Positions 52,504-61,815 are shown, counted from the first letter of the stretch. The stretch: 64,000 nucleotides of DNA from Emticicia fluvialis (GCF_024793945.1 NZ_JANUSD010000009.1:186001-250000), one strand, 5' to 3'. Notes: generated by a model not told the origin, from the sequence alone. Translations and numbers: made by a program.

Positions 52504-54432
52504 TTAGATATTACATATTCTGATACCCGCCTGATAACCCATCCAGGAGGCAAGATTTACCCGCTCGCCAAAGTATCTTCCCTGTTTTTCATAGAATTTA
52601 AATCGGCTCATATTACCCAGATTCACCTCCGGCTGCTGCGTTGCATGGAAATTGATGGTTGGCGCGGCAAACAGTGCTATGCGCGGGCTAAGGTGCACTT
52701 CAAGCCCCAGGCTGCCACGGAGCAAATTGTTGGTTTCCCATTCTTCCACATCATTTTGCAGGTGCGAGCTTATCACATCAAAATTCAACCACAGCGTTTT
52801 GTTCAGTTTCCAGGCAGTGCCAAGGCCATAGCCTAAGCTAAGCACAGGTTTGCCGGGTTGGTCGAAACCATAACCCACAGTAAAAATATTATAAAACCTG
52901 CGCACACCCGTTTTGAAAGTAATGTTTCCCGGGCTTACCTCGTCGGTGCTTAGCTCCAGTCTTTTGTAGCCTCCGCGTTTTACAAAACTAATCAGACCCA
53001 CCGGTATTGAATTAGACTCCTCAGCCACGTTCATCACCCCAACCTGCAAGCCGTTGTCTACCCTGTAAGCCATATTCAGTATGCCTGCCTGCACACCACT
53101 GAAAACATCAGATACCTGATTGAGGAATCCGGATGCCTGAACACCTTTAAAACTGCCACCCACAAGGTTTACAAACCCGGCGGCCTGCACGCCGCTTCCG
53201 CTTTTAAAGATAGCATTGGCAAAACCTGCTGCCTGAACCGAGTTCCGGGTATTATTACCGACAACATTCACAAAACCCGAGCCTTGCACCCCACTGAAAT
53301 TACGTAAAACCACATTGGCAAAACCTGCACCCTGCACGCCATAAGCCGACTGCCCCACAACATTGACAGTACCAGCAGCCTGCACACCATTTAATCTGCC
53401 TGCTACCAGATTGGCGAATCCGGCTGCCTGAATACCATCTACCCTGCCCCTTACCATGTTGAGCACCCCTCCGATCTCAAGTTTTCTTACACCAAGCGAG
53501 TATCCGGCTATGATGTTGAACGAGTAATCGTTGATGACGTTACCGCTCATATAATGGTTGGTACCAATAAACGGCAGGATAGATACCTGAGACTGGCGGT
53601 AGAGGGTATCTTCAATATTATTGAGGTGGATATTCTGGCGGGTGGTTATCAACCAGTCTGTCAGTTTTTTATGCGCATCTTTTAAAGCGTCTTTGGTTTC
53701 GGCCCAGTACTCATCATAATCAATCGGCTTTTTTGATGTGCCTGTAGTAGTTGGCTCTTCAATAACCTGTGGCAAAACCGCTACTTTAGGCAGGCTATCG
53801 AGTTTTTTTGCAGGTAAGGTATCTCTGTAAATTACCGGCAGCGTTTTTCTGGCAGCTACCTGAATAGGTTTGCTGGGCAGCAATGAAACATTAACGGTGG
53901 CGTCAGTTTTGGTTTTTACCGCCACTTCTTCATGACGATAATTCTGTTTTCTTACCTGCAGGTTTACGTTTTGAAGCGTGGCAGGTATTTTAAGGCGATA
54001 ATAACCATACTGGTTTGTGACGGCCGAAGCAAGCGTGACAGGTTCGTACACACTGGCTTTTTCAATTTTCAAGCCCGTCTCCCCGTCTGAAACGTAGCCC
54101 ATTACGAAAAAATCTTTTTTCGGCTCTTCAATGTTTCTTTTCAGAATAATGTAATTGCCCTTGTTTTTAAAAGTGGCCGTATTGCCGAAAACAGCATTCA
54201 GGGCCTCACGCACGGGCTGGTTCTGAACTGCCACCGAAACGCGCCTGTTAATATCAAAGTCGTCAGGATTATACGAAAAGCTGAAACTACCTGCATCAGA
54301 AATTATCTTAAGGGCTTTATCGAGTTTTTCGTTTGTGAATTTAACCGTGATTACACGTTCAAGCGGAGGTGTATCTTGTGCAAATGATTGGGACAGATGC
54401 AATAAAAAAATAAATGTTAATAGCTTTTTCAT
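52504..54432 (-). CDS. STN/carboxypeptidase-regulatory protein with nine 16-residue repeats
   Basis: 642 residues. Signal peptide (1-18); STN domain (about 30-100, TVKFTNEKLDKALKIISDAG); a CarboxypepD_reg-like beta sandwich (about 110-190, VMGYVSDGETGLKIEKASVY); a polar linker; nine tandem repeats of about 16 residues (about 323-465) with consensus G-V-Q-x-x-G-F-x-N-x-V; and a beta-rich C-terminus like an outer-membrane barrel. No TonB plug or barrel receptor domain is seen. It follows FecR and an ECF sigma gene, so it probably serves as the surface sensor of that system. The regular repeats suggest a beta solenoid. Confidence 0.8.
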   Translation of the reverse strand: MKKLLTFIFLLHLSQSFAQDTPPLERVITVKFTNEKLDKALKIISDAGSFSFSYNPDDFDINRRVSVAVQNQPVREALNAVFGNTATFKNKGNYIILKRNIEEPKKDFFVMGYVSDGETGLKIEKASVYEPVTLASAVTNQYGYYRLKIPATLQNVNLQVRKQNYRHEEVAVKTKTDATVNVSLLPSKPIQVAARKTLPVIYRDTLPAKKLDSLPKVAVLPQVIEEPTTTGTSKKPIDYDEYWAETKDALKDAHKKLTDWLITTRQNIHLNNIEDTLYRQSQVSILPFIGTNHYMSGNVINDYSFNIIAGYSLGVRKLEIGGVLNMVRGRVDGIQAAGFANLVAGRLNGVQAAGTVNVVGQSAYGVQGAGFANVVLRNFSGVQGSGFVNVVGNNTRNSVQAAGFANAIFKSGSGVQAAGFVNLVGGSFKGVQASGFLNQVSDVFSGVQAGILNMAYRVDNGLQVGVMNVAEESNSIPVGLISFVKRGGYKRLELSTDEVSPGNITFKTGVRRFYNIFTVGYGFDQPGKPVLSLGYGLGTAWKLNKTLWLNFDVISSHLQNDVEEWETNNLLRGSLGLEVHLSPRIALFAAPTINFHATQQPEVNLGNMSRFKFYEKQGRYFGERVNLASWMGYQAGIRICNI

Positions 54433-54519
54433 ACTTAATCTCTTTTTGTAGCTATGACATCCGAAAACGATTCCCCCCCTATCAGAAAAATATTTATTTT
54501 CGGCTCATAACGCGCTGGC

Positions 54520-55524
54520 TTATTCAGCACAGCCTTGTCCGTCTAAAACATAAGCACCCTCTTTTGCAGATACAGTAAGGTTAAGGGTTTCGGCTATGAT
54601 ATTGAGCGCATTGGGTAGCGACTCGTTGTTGAAACGGGTAGTGAGCCTGCAGGTTTTAATGCGGTTGTTAGTCAATACAATATTTGTATGGTAGCCATCG
54701 GCCAGCGCTTTCGCTATTTCTTCAAGGCTTTGGTTTTCAAATTCAAATACTTTTGTTTTATAAGCAAAAGCGTTTTTATCGGCACTGAGTTTTTTAATAG
54801 TATCGTTTTCAAAAGTGGCTTTTTCACCTGCCACCAGCAGTGTGGCCTTCTTCTTGTTTTTAAACTCTACTTTTCCGGTTTCAACACTCACCTCTACATT
54901 TTTATTATAGGCTTTCACATTGAACGACGTACCCAGCACGCGGATGTCGGACCCATTGGCATGAATCACAAATGGCTTGCTTTCGTTTCTTTTTATGTCA
55001 AAAAAAGCTTCGCCTTTCAGGGTTATCTCGCGGGTGTCGCCCTCAAAATTTTCAGGATAAACAATAGAGGTGTTATTGTTCAGAAAAACCACCGAGCCAT
55101 CGGGCAAAGTTTGTTGCAGCGTGTTGCCTGTGGTAGTAAGAGCCAGCATTTCCGGTTGGGGGTTGCTAAAAAAATAGGCCAGTAACCCAGCTGTTAGCAC
55201 TACCAGAATACTGGCAGCAATACCCAGGCTAAAAAATCTTTTGGGTTTAGGTACAGGTTTAAAGTCAATTACTTTTGCCTTGGGTGTGGTATCCATCCTT
55301 GCTTTTACTTTCAGCCAGGCGGCATCGGTATCAACGGGTTGGGTATTCTGCTCTTTCAGCAGGTCAGCCTTATCCCATATAAAAGTGTAGTCTTTTAGCT
55401 CTTTCTGATGTGCATCATTCTCCTCCAGCCACTTTTCAATCAAAGCATCTTCATGGGCATCAGTTTCCTGAGCCAGATACTTGCCTAAAAGGTCTTCGTG
55501 GTTATCTGAACGATTCGTATTCAA
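54520..55524 (-). CDS. FecR-family anti-sigma factor
   Basis: 334 residues. The cytoplasmic N-terminus (about 1-90) probably binds the sigma factor. One membrane helix follows (FFSLGIAASILVVLTAGLLA, about 93-112), then a periplasmic FecR domain (LPDGSVVFLNNNTSIVYPEN near 140, with ITLKGEAFFDIKRNES) and a DUF4974-like C-terminus (about 262-330). It relays a surface signal from the STN protein to the sigma factor. It starts 16 bases after the sigma gene; the STN gene follows 87 bases later. Confidence 0.92.
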   Translation of the reverse strand: MNTNRSDNHEDLLGKYLAQETDAHEDALIEKWLEENDAHQKELKDYTFIWDKADLLKEQNTQPVDTDAAWLKVKARMDTTPKAKVIDFKPVPKPKRFFSLGIAASILVVLTAGLLAYFFSNPQPEMLALTTTGNTLQQTLPDGSVVFLNNNTSIVYPENFEGDTREITLKGEAFFDIKRNESKPFVIHANGSDIRVLGTSFNVKAYNKNVEVSVETGKVEFKNKKKATLLVAGEKATFENDTIKKLSADKNAFAYKTKVFEFENQSLEEIAKALADGYHTNIVLTNNRIKTCRLTTRFNNESLPNALNIIAETLNLTVSAKEGAYVLDGQGCAE

Positions 55525-55540
55525 GTTTAGCGTATTCTTC

Positions 55541-56143
55541 TTATAGGTACCAATATTCTATGTTCAGCTTTACTATGCCGTCTACCAGTAAAATCAAGAG
55601 TGGCAGGTACTCGGCCAGTTCGGTTCTTAAAATTTTCAGCGCCTTGCCTACCTGGTTCTCAACCGTTTTGGGCGAAAGCCCCAGTTGGTCGGCTATTTCA
55701 TGGTACTTCAGTTCTTCAAACCGGCTCAGCTTAAAAATCACCCGGCATTGTTCGGGCAATTTTTCAATGGCTTCGTGTATGCGTTGTTCAAGTTCGTTTT
55801 TCATCACTGTCTGCCCAACCGACTCATACGAACTCTCATAATAACTGGTGGCGTACTCCTGATACTCTTCGCGAATCTTCAGGTGTTTTATCCGGTTCAG
55901 GCAGTGGTTATGCACCGCCCTGTATAAATAAGATTTCAGCGAAATGTTAATTTCCAGGCCGCTTCTTTTTTCCCACAAGCCTGAAAATAAATTCTGTACA
56001 ATTTCTTCGGCCTCTTCCATCTCTTTCAGTATTGAGTTGGCATAATTGCAAAGGCTCTGATAGTATTTCCGAAAAACTACTTCGAAAATACGTTCATTTC
56101 CCTGCCTTATTGCGCCAACTATTTCCTGCTCTGTTAACTGCAC
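55541..56143 (-). CDS. ECF RNA polymerase sigma factor (Bacteroidota FecI-like group)
   Basis: 200 residues. Sigma-2 region (about 25-90, FRKYYQSLCNYANSILKEME and AEEIVQNLFSGLWEKR) binds the -10 element; sigma-4 region (about 133-185) has a helix-turn-helix in YHEIADQLGLSPKTVENQVG. It is held by the adjacent FecR until a signal releases it. A TATGTTTG octamer (complement of 56166-56173) lies just upstream. Its targets probably include its own operon and perhaps the divergent GIN-domain gene. Confidence 0.93.
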   Translation of the reverse strand: MQLTEQEIVGAIRQGNERIFEVVFRKYYQSLCNYANSILKEMEEAEEIVQNLFSGLWEKRSGLEINISLKSYLYRAVHNHCLNRIKHLKIREEYQEYATSYYESSYESVGQTVMKNELEQRIHEAIEKLPEQCRVIFKLSRFEELKYHEIADQLGLSPKTVENQVGKALKILRTELAEYLPLLILLVDGIVKLNIEYWYL

Positions 56144-56374
56144 CGAATAAAGTTTAAATTTTATGCAAACATAGCGGTTTCTGTTGAAAGATTAAAAAAT
56201 CAATTTGATGAACGGTCTGTGTATATGACAACCCACCAGCGTTTTACCCCTACTTACTAAAGTAAAATTTTTTTATGACGTGCTGCCGTAAAAAAAACAA
56301 AGAATTTCAGCATAAGCAATGGGGGTAACGGAAGGCTGGTTTGTCATGGATTCAAAAACAAAAAAATAATAATT

Positions 56375-57091
56375 ATGAAAAAACTAACCGTTTATTACTT
56401 GTTAGCCACTCTATTGATGGCATTTGGACTGAGTTCGTGTGAAATTATTGAGTCTGGTCTGGAACCGCGGCATCCGGAAGACAAGTACTTTAACCTGAGT
56501 GGTTTTGATAAGCTTGAAATGGGTGATGGCTTTCAGGTTGAGGTAAAGCAAAGCGCCAATTACAGAATTTTTGTAAAAGGCGACCGCCGCGACATAGACG
56601 ACCTGGTTGTGCGCGTAAGTGGCGGGCAGCTGAAAATGTATTTTTCTAAATGGCGGGCAAAACGCTACCGCATGGAGGTAGAAATTGAAATGCCAGACCT
56701 GAAAGAGACCGATTTCTCTGGTGCAGTAAATGCTTATGTAAAGGGTTTTAATAACCTGGACCAACTGTACATTGATTTGTCGGGTGCGTCAAAGGCTACT
56801 TTTGTAACCCAGGCTAAAGGCTATGACATAGACTTGTCGGGCGCGTCAGACCTGATTATTGAGGGCAACGGCAAAAATCTGGAGGCCGAGATATCGGGGG
56901 CATCTAAACTGTATGCTTTTGATGCCGACATTGAGAAAGCTAACCTGGATGTATCAGGGGCAAGCTCGGCAAAAGTTACGGTAAGCAACAATCTGCGCGT
57001 AAGTGCCAGCGGAGCCAGCAAGGTTCGTTACCGCGGCAACCCGGTTGTTAGTTCTAATACATCGGGCAGCAGCCATGTTGAGAAAGATTAA
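56375..57091 (+). CDS. GIN-domain (DUF2807) lipoprotein
   Basis: 238 residues. Lipoprotein signal (MKKLTVYYLLATLLMAFG, lipobox LSSC). The rest is a right-handed beta helix of the head-GIN type with repeated SGAS turns (DLSGASKA, DLSGASDL, EISGASKL, DVSGASSA, SASGASKV), one per coil. Envelope, function unknown. It is divergent from the ECF sigma gene, which makes it a candidate target of that regulator. Confidence 0.85.
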   Translation: MKKLTVYYLLATLLMAFGLSSCEIIESGLEPRHPEDKYFNLSGFDKLEMGDGFQVEVKQSANYRIFVKGDRRDIDDLVVRVSGGQLKMYFSKWRAKRYRMEVEIEMPDLKETDFSGAVNAYVKGFNNLDQLYIDLSGASKATFVTQAKGYDIDLSGASDLIIEGNGKNLEAEISGASKLYAFDADIEKANLDVSGASSAKVTVSNNLRVSASGASKVRYRGNPVVSSNTSGSSHVEKD

Positions 57092-57139
57092 TACGCCCAC
57101 AAAATTTCTAAATCCAACCAGTAATCCACCAACCAGAAC

Positions 57140-57166
57140 AATAGCCTTCATACCGGAAGGCTATTT
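57140..57166 (+). terminator. Terminator after the GIN-domain gene
   Basis: Perfect stem AATAGCCTTC and GAAGGCTATT, loop ATACCG, then TTCATTTTT. Confidence 0.8.
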
Positions 57167-57280
57167 TCATTTTTCCCTTTTGCCCAATAAAAATCGCCCC
57201 GATTTTGATTTTTGCCTAAAAAAGGGGTTATTCGTGGTGCAAAAACAAGAAACACTTTTTTAAACCATACATATAGTATT

Positions 57281-58330
57281 ATGTCAGAATTTATCAGTGG
57301 CATTCAGCAGGTCGGGATTGGCGTTAAAGATGCAGGCGAGGCTTTTCGCTGGTATAACAGAACACTGGGGCTGAATGTGCCGCTTTTTGATGATGTAGCA
57401 GAGGCTAAATTAATGACACCGCATACCAACGGGGTAGTAAGGCAACGCCGTGCCATTCTGGCTCTTAACATGGCCGGTGGTGGCGGAGCGGAAATCTGGC
57501 AGTCGAATCGTCCGGCACCTTTGGCAGCCGAATTTACCCCGGAATTAGGCGACTACGGTATCTTTGCCCTGAAAATTAAATGCCAGAATGTAAAACAATT
57601 TGCCGGCAGGCATAGTTTAAAAGTAGAACTTTCGCCCGAAGGCAAAGAACACAGCTGGTTGCAGGACCCCTACGGAAACCAATTGCAGATAGTGCCTGAT
57701 GGCTCGTGGTTTAAGCCTAAAGAGAGTAATACGGGTGGCGTTTTGGGCGTGATTATTGGTGTGAGCGACATTGACAAAGCGCTGAAACTCTATAAAGATA
57801 CGCTGGGTATCAGCGAAGTGATTTATGACAAAACCGGTAGTTTCAATGACTTTGAAACCCTGGGCAAAGGCAATGCACGTTTCAGACGGGTACTTTTGCG
57901 TAAAAGTATGCAAAACCGCGGGGCATTCAGCCGGTTGCTGGGCAATGTTGAAATAGAACTGGTGCAGGCACTGGATACAAATGGAAAACCAAGAACCATT
58001 TTTGCAGGCCGTAGCTGGGGAGACCTGGGTTTTATTCACCTGTGTTTTGATACACTGGATATGGACGGACTGAAAGAATTTTGCGCCGGAAATGGTTTCC
58101 CGTTTACGGTTGACAGCAGCGATACCTTTGATATGGGCGAGGCCGGTGGCCGATTTACCTATCTGGAGGACCCTGATGGCACACTTATTGAGTTTGTAGA
58201 AACACACCGGGTGCCTATTCTGAAAAAAATAGGCTGGTATCTGAATCTGAAAACCAGAAAAACACAAAAACCATTGCCAGACTGGATGGTAGCCACCATG
58301 GGTTGGGGCAAAGTAAAAGAGAAAGAATAG
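57281..58330 (+). CDS. VOC-superfamily protein with two domains
   Basis: 349 residues from ATG 57281. Two vicinal-oxygen-chelate (glyoxalase-fold) modules: the first starts ISGIQQVGIGVKDAGEAFRW, the second VLGVIIGVSDIDKALKLYKD near residue 148. Conserved metal-type positions are in LGFIHLCFDTLDMD and YLEDPDGTLIEFVE. This could be a dioxygenase or glyoxalase-like enzyme; the substrate is unknown. The upstream in-frame ATG at 57212 adds residues unlike the family. Confidence 0.78.
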   Translation: MSEFISGIQQVGIGVKDAGEAFRWYNRTLGLNVPLFDDVAEAKLMTPHTNGVVRQRRAILALNMAGGGGAEIWQSNRPAPLAAEFTPELGDYGIFALKIKCQNVKQFAGRHSLKVELSPEGKEHSWLQDPYGNQLQIVPDGSWFKPKESNTGGVLGVIIGVSDIDKALKLYKDTLGISEVIYDKTGSFNDFETLGKGNARFRRVLLRKSMQNRGAFSRLLGNVEIELVQALDTNGKPRTIFAGRSWGDLGFIHLCFDTLDMDGLKEFCAGNGFPFTVDSSDTFDMGEAGGRFTYLEDPDGTLIEFVETHRVPILKKIGWYLNLKTRKTQKPLPDWMVATMGWGKVKEKE

Positions 58331-58458
58331 CAGGTAACGAATATATTTATACGAAATTGAAAAAAAATTATATTTTTTTTTGTTGACTATTTACCTGAGA
58401 AAAAAATTTCACTATATTAGCATCAACAAAGGCAACAAATGAAAAATCTGTTCGTTTT

Positions 58459-58489
58459 TTGGATTTTACAGTAAGATTTGTTAATTTTG
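58459..58489 (+). promoter_or_regulatory. rplS promoter
   Basis: TTG at 58459-58461 and TAATTTTG at 58482-58489, starting 23 nt apart. It gives a leader of about 80 nt with a GCTG/CAGC hairpin near 58508-58530. Confidence 0.75.
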
Positions 58490-58574
58490 CACTCCGGTTA
58501 GGAGAATGCTGGGTTTGTACGATTCAGCCGCTTCACTAAGCGAGTAAATTAATAATCAGGTAAATAATAAAACA

Positions 58575-58928
58575 ATGGATTTGATTAAATTGGTTGAAGC
58601 AGAATTTGCTACCAAAAGAGACAACCAACCCGAGTTTAAAGCCGGTGACACAGTAAACGTTCACGTGAAAATTAAAGAGGGTAACAAAGAACGTATACAG
58701 GTTTACACAGGTATGGTTATTCAGCGTCGTAACGCTGGTACAAATGGTGAAACTTTTACAGTACGTAAAATTTCAAACGGTGTAGGTGTAGAAAGAATTT
58801 TCCCTATCCTTTCACCAAGCATTGATAAAATTGAGGTAGTGCGCTTCGGTAAAGTACGCCGCGCAAGATTGTTCTTCCTACGTGGAAAACAAGGTAAAGC
58901 TGCCCGTATTAAAGAATTAAAGAAATAA
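58575..58928 (+). CDS. rplS: 50S ribosomal protein L19
   Basis: Large-subunit protein at the interface with the small subunit. It has FKAGDTVNVHVKIKEGNKER (about 21-40), IQVYTGMVIQRRNAGTNGET, the GVGVERIFPILSPSIDKIEV block (about 70-89) and VRRARLFFLRGKQGKAARI, all typical. 117 residues. In this genome it is separate from rpsP-rimM-trmD (14.6-16.5 kb), with which it often clusters in other bacteria. Confidence 0.97.
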   Translation: MDLIKLVEAEFATKRDNQPEFKAGDTVNVHVKIKEGNKERIQVYTGMVIQRRNAGTNGETFTVRKISNGVGVERIFPILSPSIDKIEVVRFGKVRRARLFFLRGKQGKAARIKELKK

Positions 58929-59013
58929 TGTATATCCGGCTGCCGGTTAAACTTTCGGCAGTTTGAGATGTCTAAAGATAAAAGTAATAGCTTTTTCATA
59001 ATTTTGTATGGGA

Positions 59014-59044
59014 AAAGGTCGCTTCTTTGAAGCGGCTTTTTTTG
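59014..59044 (+). terminator. rplS terminator
   Basis: Eleven-base stem AAGGTCGCTTC and GAAGCGGCTTT (with wobbles), loop TTT, then T5. Confidence 0.75.
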
Positions 59045-59233
59045 TGCCTAAAAACCGGTAAAAAATACAGAATCATAAGGGTTACATAACGAAAATAACG
59101 TGGTACCCTAAAGCGCACCACCAAAGCGAATTGATTTTTCCGTATGGCCGGTCAGCGTATCTTTGAATTTTGAAGCAGTAAAAGAAAGAACCAAACAAAA
59201 GAATTAACTTAGATATTTATTTGTTGACGTGTT

Positions 59234-60019
59234 ATGAGCAACCAGAAATATACAGGCAATTTTTATAAGTACCAGGGTACCGGTAACGATTTTGTAATGA
59301 TTGATAACCGGGACGGACAGTTTCCGGTTGAGCAGCCCTATATAGAACACTTATGCCACCGGCGATTCGGAATTGGTGCCGACGGTCTTATTCTGTTAGA
59401 AAACGACCCGGACTACGATTTCAGAATGGTGTACTTCAACGCTGATGGCAGAGAAGGCAGCATGTGTGGCAATGGCGGGCGTTGCACCGTAAGATTTGCC
59501 GAAGACCTGGGTATTTTTAGTGGCAGCACTACCTTTATTGCCGTTGATGGCGAACATGAAGCCAAAGCAAACAGCACCGACATATCGTTGAAAATGGGTG
59601 AAGTACACAGTATTGAGAATCATGAAAATTATGATTTCATGAATACCGGCTCGCCGCATTATGTGCGTTACGTGGGCGACATCCACCATTATGATGTGGT
59701 AGCAGAAGGCAAAAAAGTAAGATATGCTGATGATTGGGTGAAACGCGGCGGCACCAATGTAAACTTTGTAGAAGTAATTGACAGCGAAACCATATATGTA
59801 CGTACTTATGAAAGGGGTGTAGAAGACGAGACCTATTCATGCGGTACAGGTGTAACGGCCTGTGCGTTATCGGCTCACATGAAGCATGGTATGCCCAGCC
59901 CTATTAAAGTACGAACCAACGGCGGAAATCTTCAGGTGTCGTTTGACGAAGGCTTTCAGAATGTGTACCTCACCGGCCCTGCCATCAGGGTATTTGAAGG
60001 AAACCTGAAAGCCAGTTAA
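59234..60019 (+). CDS. dapF: Diaminopimelate epimerase DapF
   Basis: Interconverts LL- and meso-diaminopimelate for lysine and peptidoglycan. The two catalytic cysteines are C78 in GSMCGNGGRC and about C204 in TYSCGTGVTAC. It begins FYKYQGTGNDFVMIDN, as in the family. 261 residues. TATCTTTG at 59158-59165 is the likely -7 box. It is the partner of dapD at 3.4 kb. Confidence 0.96.
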   Translation: MSNQKYTGNFYKYQGTGNDFVMIDNRDGQFPVEQPYIEHLCHRRFGIGADGLILLENDPDYDFRMVYFNADGREGSMCGNGGRCTVRFAEDLGIFSGSTTFIAVDGEHEAKANSTDISLKMGEVHSIENHENYDFMNTGSPHYVRYVGDIHHYDVVAEGKKVRYADDWVKRGGTNVNFVEVIDSETIYVRTYERGVEDETYSCGTGVTACALSAHMKHGMPSPIKVRTNGGNLQVSFDEGFQNVYLTGPAIRVFEGNLKAS

Positions 60020-60051
60020 GATTTTAACCTGCTTAATTGAGATACTATCCT

Positions 60052-60083
60052 AAAACCGAAGGCCGGGCCTTCGGTTTTTTTAT
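60052..60083 (+). terminator. dapF terminator
   Basis: Perfect stem AAAACCGAAGGC and GCCTTCGGTTTT, loop CGG, then a T-run. Confidence 0.9.
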
Positions 60084-60228
60084 GGCTAATTGAATAAACG
60101 CTTCATTATTGCCTCAATAAGCGCTTAAGTATTATCTTCGCAGTAAATAATATTTGCATCGCTGGGTTTATAATGCAGATGTAACCTATCAAGAGGCTCG
60201 ATTTGAGCAATATACCATTAGCAATTAT

Positions 60229-60669
60229 ATGAAGGCTTACTTTCTAAGACTTTTTGAGCATGAGCATTGGGCTAATGCAGAAGTGCTTGCTTCTTATTTA
60301 CAGATTGAGCAACCTCCGGCCAGGGCTATTGAGTTACTTTCGCACATGGTTTCGGCGCAGAGAATCTGGATTGAACGTTTACAAGGTGTCAGCTCAGCTA
60401 CCAAAGTTTGGGAGTTATACAAAAAAGAGCAACTGGAAGATTTACTGGCAGCCAATTTTAATGATTTGAATGCCTTGCTGGAAACTGTAGATTTTAACCG
60501 TCTGGTAACCTATCGTAATTCGCTGGGTGCAGTGTTTACCAGTTCTGCCTCCGATATCCTAACACATCTGGCCTTGCACGCTGCGTATCACAGAGGGCAG
60601 GTAGTACAACTCCTGAAAGGCCATGTATCACCCTTACCTGCTACCGACTACATATTTTATTACAGATAA
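60229..60669 (+). CDS. DinB-family four-helix-bundle protein
   Basis: 146 residues from ATG 60229. The DinB/YfiT-like bundle has the three metal-binding histidines in the usual places: one in LSHMVSAQRIWIERL and a pair in LHAAYHRGQVV. Such proteins are metal-dependent, often thiol- or nucleophile-transferases; the substrate is unknown. The in-frame upstream ATG at 60154 adds 25 atypical residues. It precedes the dehydratase gene by 15 bases, so they share a message. Confidence 0.8.
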   Translation: MKAYFLRLFEHEHWANAEVLASYLQIEQPPARAIELLSHMVSAQRIWIERLQGVSSATKVWELYKKEQLEDLLAANFNDLNALLETVDFNRLVTYRNSLGAVFTSSASDILTHLALHAAYHRGQVVQLLKGHVSPLPATDYIFYYR

Positions 60670-60684
60670 ACCAGCCAAAAGCCA

Positions 60685-61632
60685 ATGAACCATATACCTA
60701 CGTTTGACGACATTAAAGAAACGCACGAAAAAATAAGATCATACATACGGCACACGCCAGTGCTGAGCTCTGAGTTTATCAATGAGCTGGCTGGTTGCCA
60801 TGTATTCTTTAAGTGCGAAAACCTGCAGAAAATTGGCGCGTTTAAAGCCCGTGGAGGCTTGAATGCCGTACTTAGGCTTAGCAAGGAAGAGCAGCAAAAG
60901 GGTATTACCACGCACTCGTCAGGCAATCATGCACAGGCCATTGCACTGGCAGCTAAAGCTGTAGGTACCAGGGCCTATATTGTAATGCCAAGCAATGCAC
61001 CGGATATCAAGAAAAACGGAGTAAAATATCTGGGAGCTGAGATAATTGAATGCGAACCAACGCTTGAAGCCCGCGAAAGTGCAGTACAGAAGATAATTGA
61101 TGAAAAAGGGGCAACATTTGTTCATCCTTTTAATAACTATGATGTAATAGCCGGGCAGGCCACCGCTACGGTTGAACTAATAGAACAGGCGGGTTTGCTG
61201 GATGTGGTGATGGCCCCCGTAGGTGGTGGTGGATTGCTCAGCGGTACTGCCCTGGCAGCGCATTACCTGCAGCCTGATGCTGAGGTAATAGCCGGAGAAC
61301 CTGAAGGTGCAGCCGATGCGGTGCTTTCTTTCAGGTCTGGGAAAATAGAGAAAGCTCCGTATTTAAAAACCATTGCCGATGGCTTACTGACTAATTTGGG
61401 AGATAAAACGCTGGAAATAATCAGAAAATATGTGAAAGATATCATCATTGTAAGTGATGATGAAATTGTGGAGGCCATGCGCCTGATTTGGGAGCAACTA
61501 AAAATAGTGATTGAACCCTCGGCCGCAGTGCCTTTTGCTGCATTGCTGAAACACAAAGAACGTTTTGCTAACAAGCGCGTAGGCATTATACTAACCGGTG
61601 GCAATGTTGATTTAGGCAAATTGCCGTTTTAG
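60685..61632 (+). CDS. Threonine/serine dehydratase (fold type II PLP enzyme)
   Basis: 315 residues. The PLP lysine is K54 in GAFKARGG. The substrate/cofactor loop SSGNHAQA is near 77-84 and the phosphate-binding glycine run GGGGLLSG near 178-185. No regulatory ACT domain, so it is the short catabolic TdcB or serine-racemase-like form. It converts threonine to 2-oxobutanoate or serine to pyruvate, or racemises serine; the choice cannot be made from sequence. Confidence 0.88.
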   Translation: MNHIPTFDDIKETHEKIRSYIRHTPVLSSEFINELAGCHVFFKCENLQKIGAFKARGGLNAVLRLSKEEQQKGITTHSSGNHAQAIALAAKAVGTRAYIVMPSNAPDIKKNGVKYLGAEIIECEPTLEARESAVQKIIDEKGATFVHPFNNYDVIAGQATATVELIEQAGLLDVVMAPVGGGGLLSGTALAAHYLQPDAEVIAGEPEGAADAVLSFRSGKIEKAPYLKTIADGLLTNLGDKTLEIIRKYVKDIIIVSDDEIVEAMRLIWEQLKIVIEPSAAVPFAALLKHKERFANKRVGIILTGGNVDLGKLPF

Positions 61633-61694
61633 AAATTTCGTTTGAGCAGGCAACGTTTTCTTTCTGTTTGTTGAAAGGCTCATTTGCTATGTAT

Positions 61695-61815
61695 TATTTC
61701 ACCACGAAGTTTCACCAAGTTGAAATACGGAGTAGCACTGAGTTAAAACATACTTCGTGCAACTCTGTGTGCAACTTAGGGTCACTCCGTGGTAAAAAAA
61801 CAGTTAAGTCACTCC
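61695..61815. repeat. Intergenic repeat rich in CACNNAGTT units with inverted ends
   Basis: Between the convergent dehydratase and adenine deaminase genes. The left end TTTCACCACGAAGTTTCACC and the right end CACTCCGTGGTAAAAAAA are imperfect inverted repeats. Between them CAC..AGTT-type words recur (CACCACGAAGTT, CACCAAGTTG, CACTGAGTT) with their complements (CTTCGTGCAACTC, TGTGTGCAACTT). This looks like a small hairpin-forming repetitive element of the CACGGAG type found between genes in many bacteria. It reaches the end of the adenine deaminase gene. Confidence 0.6.
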
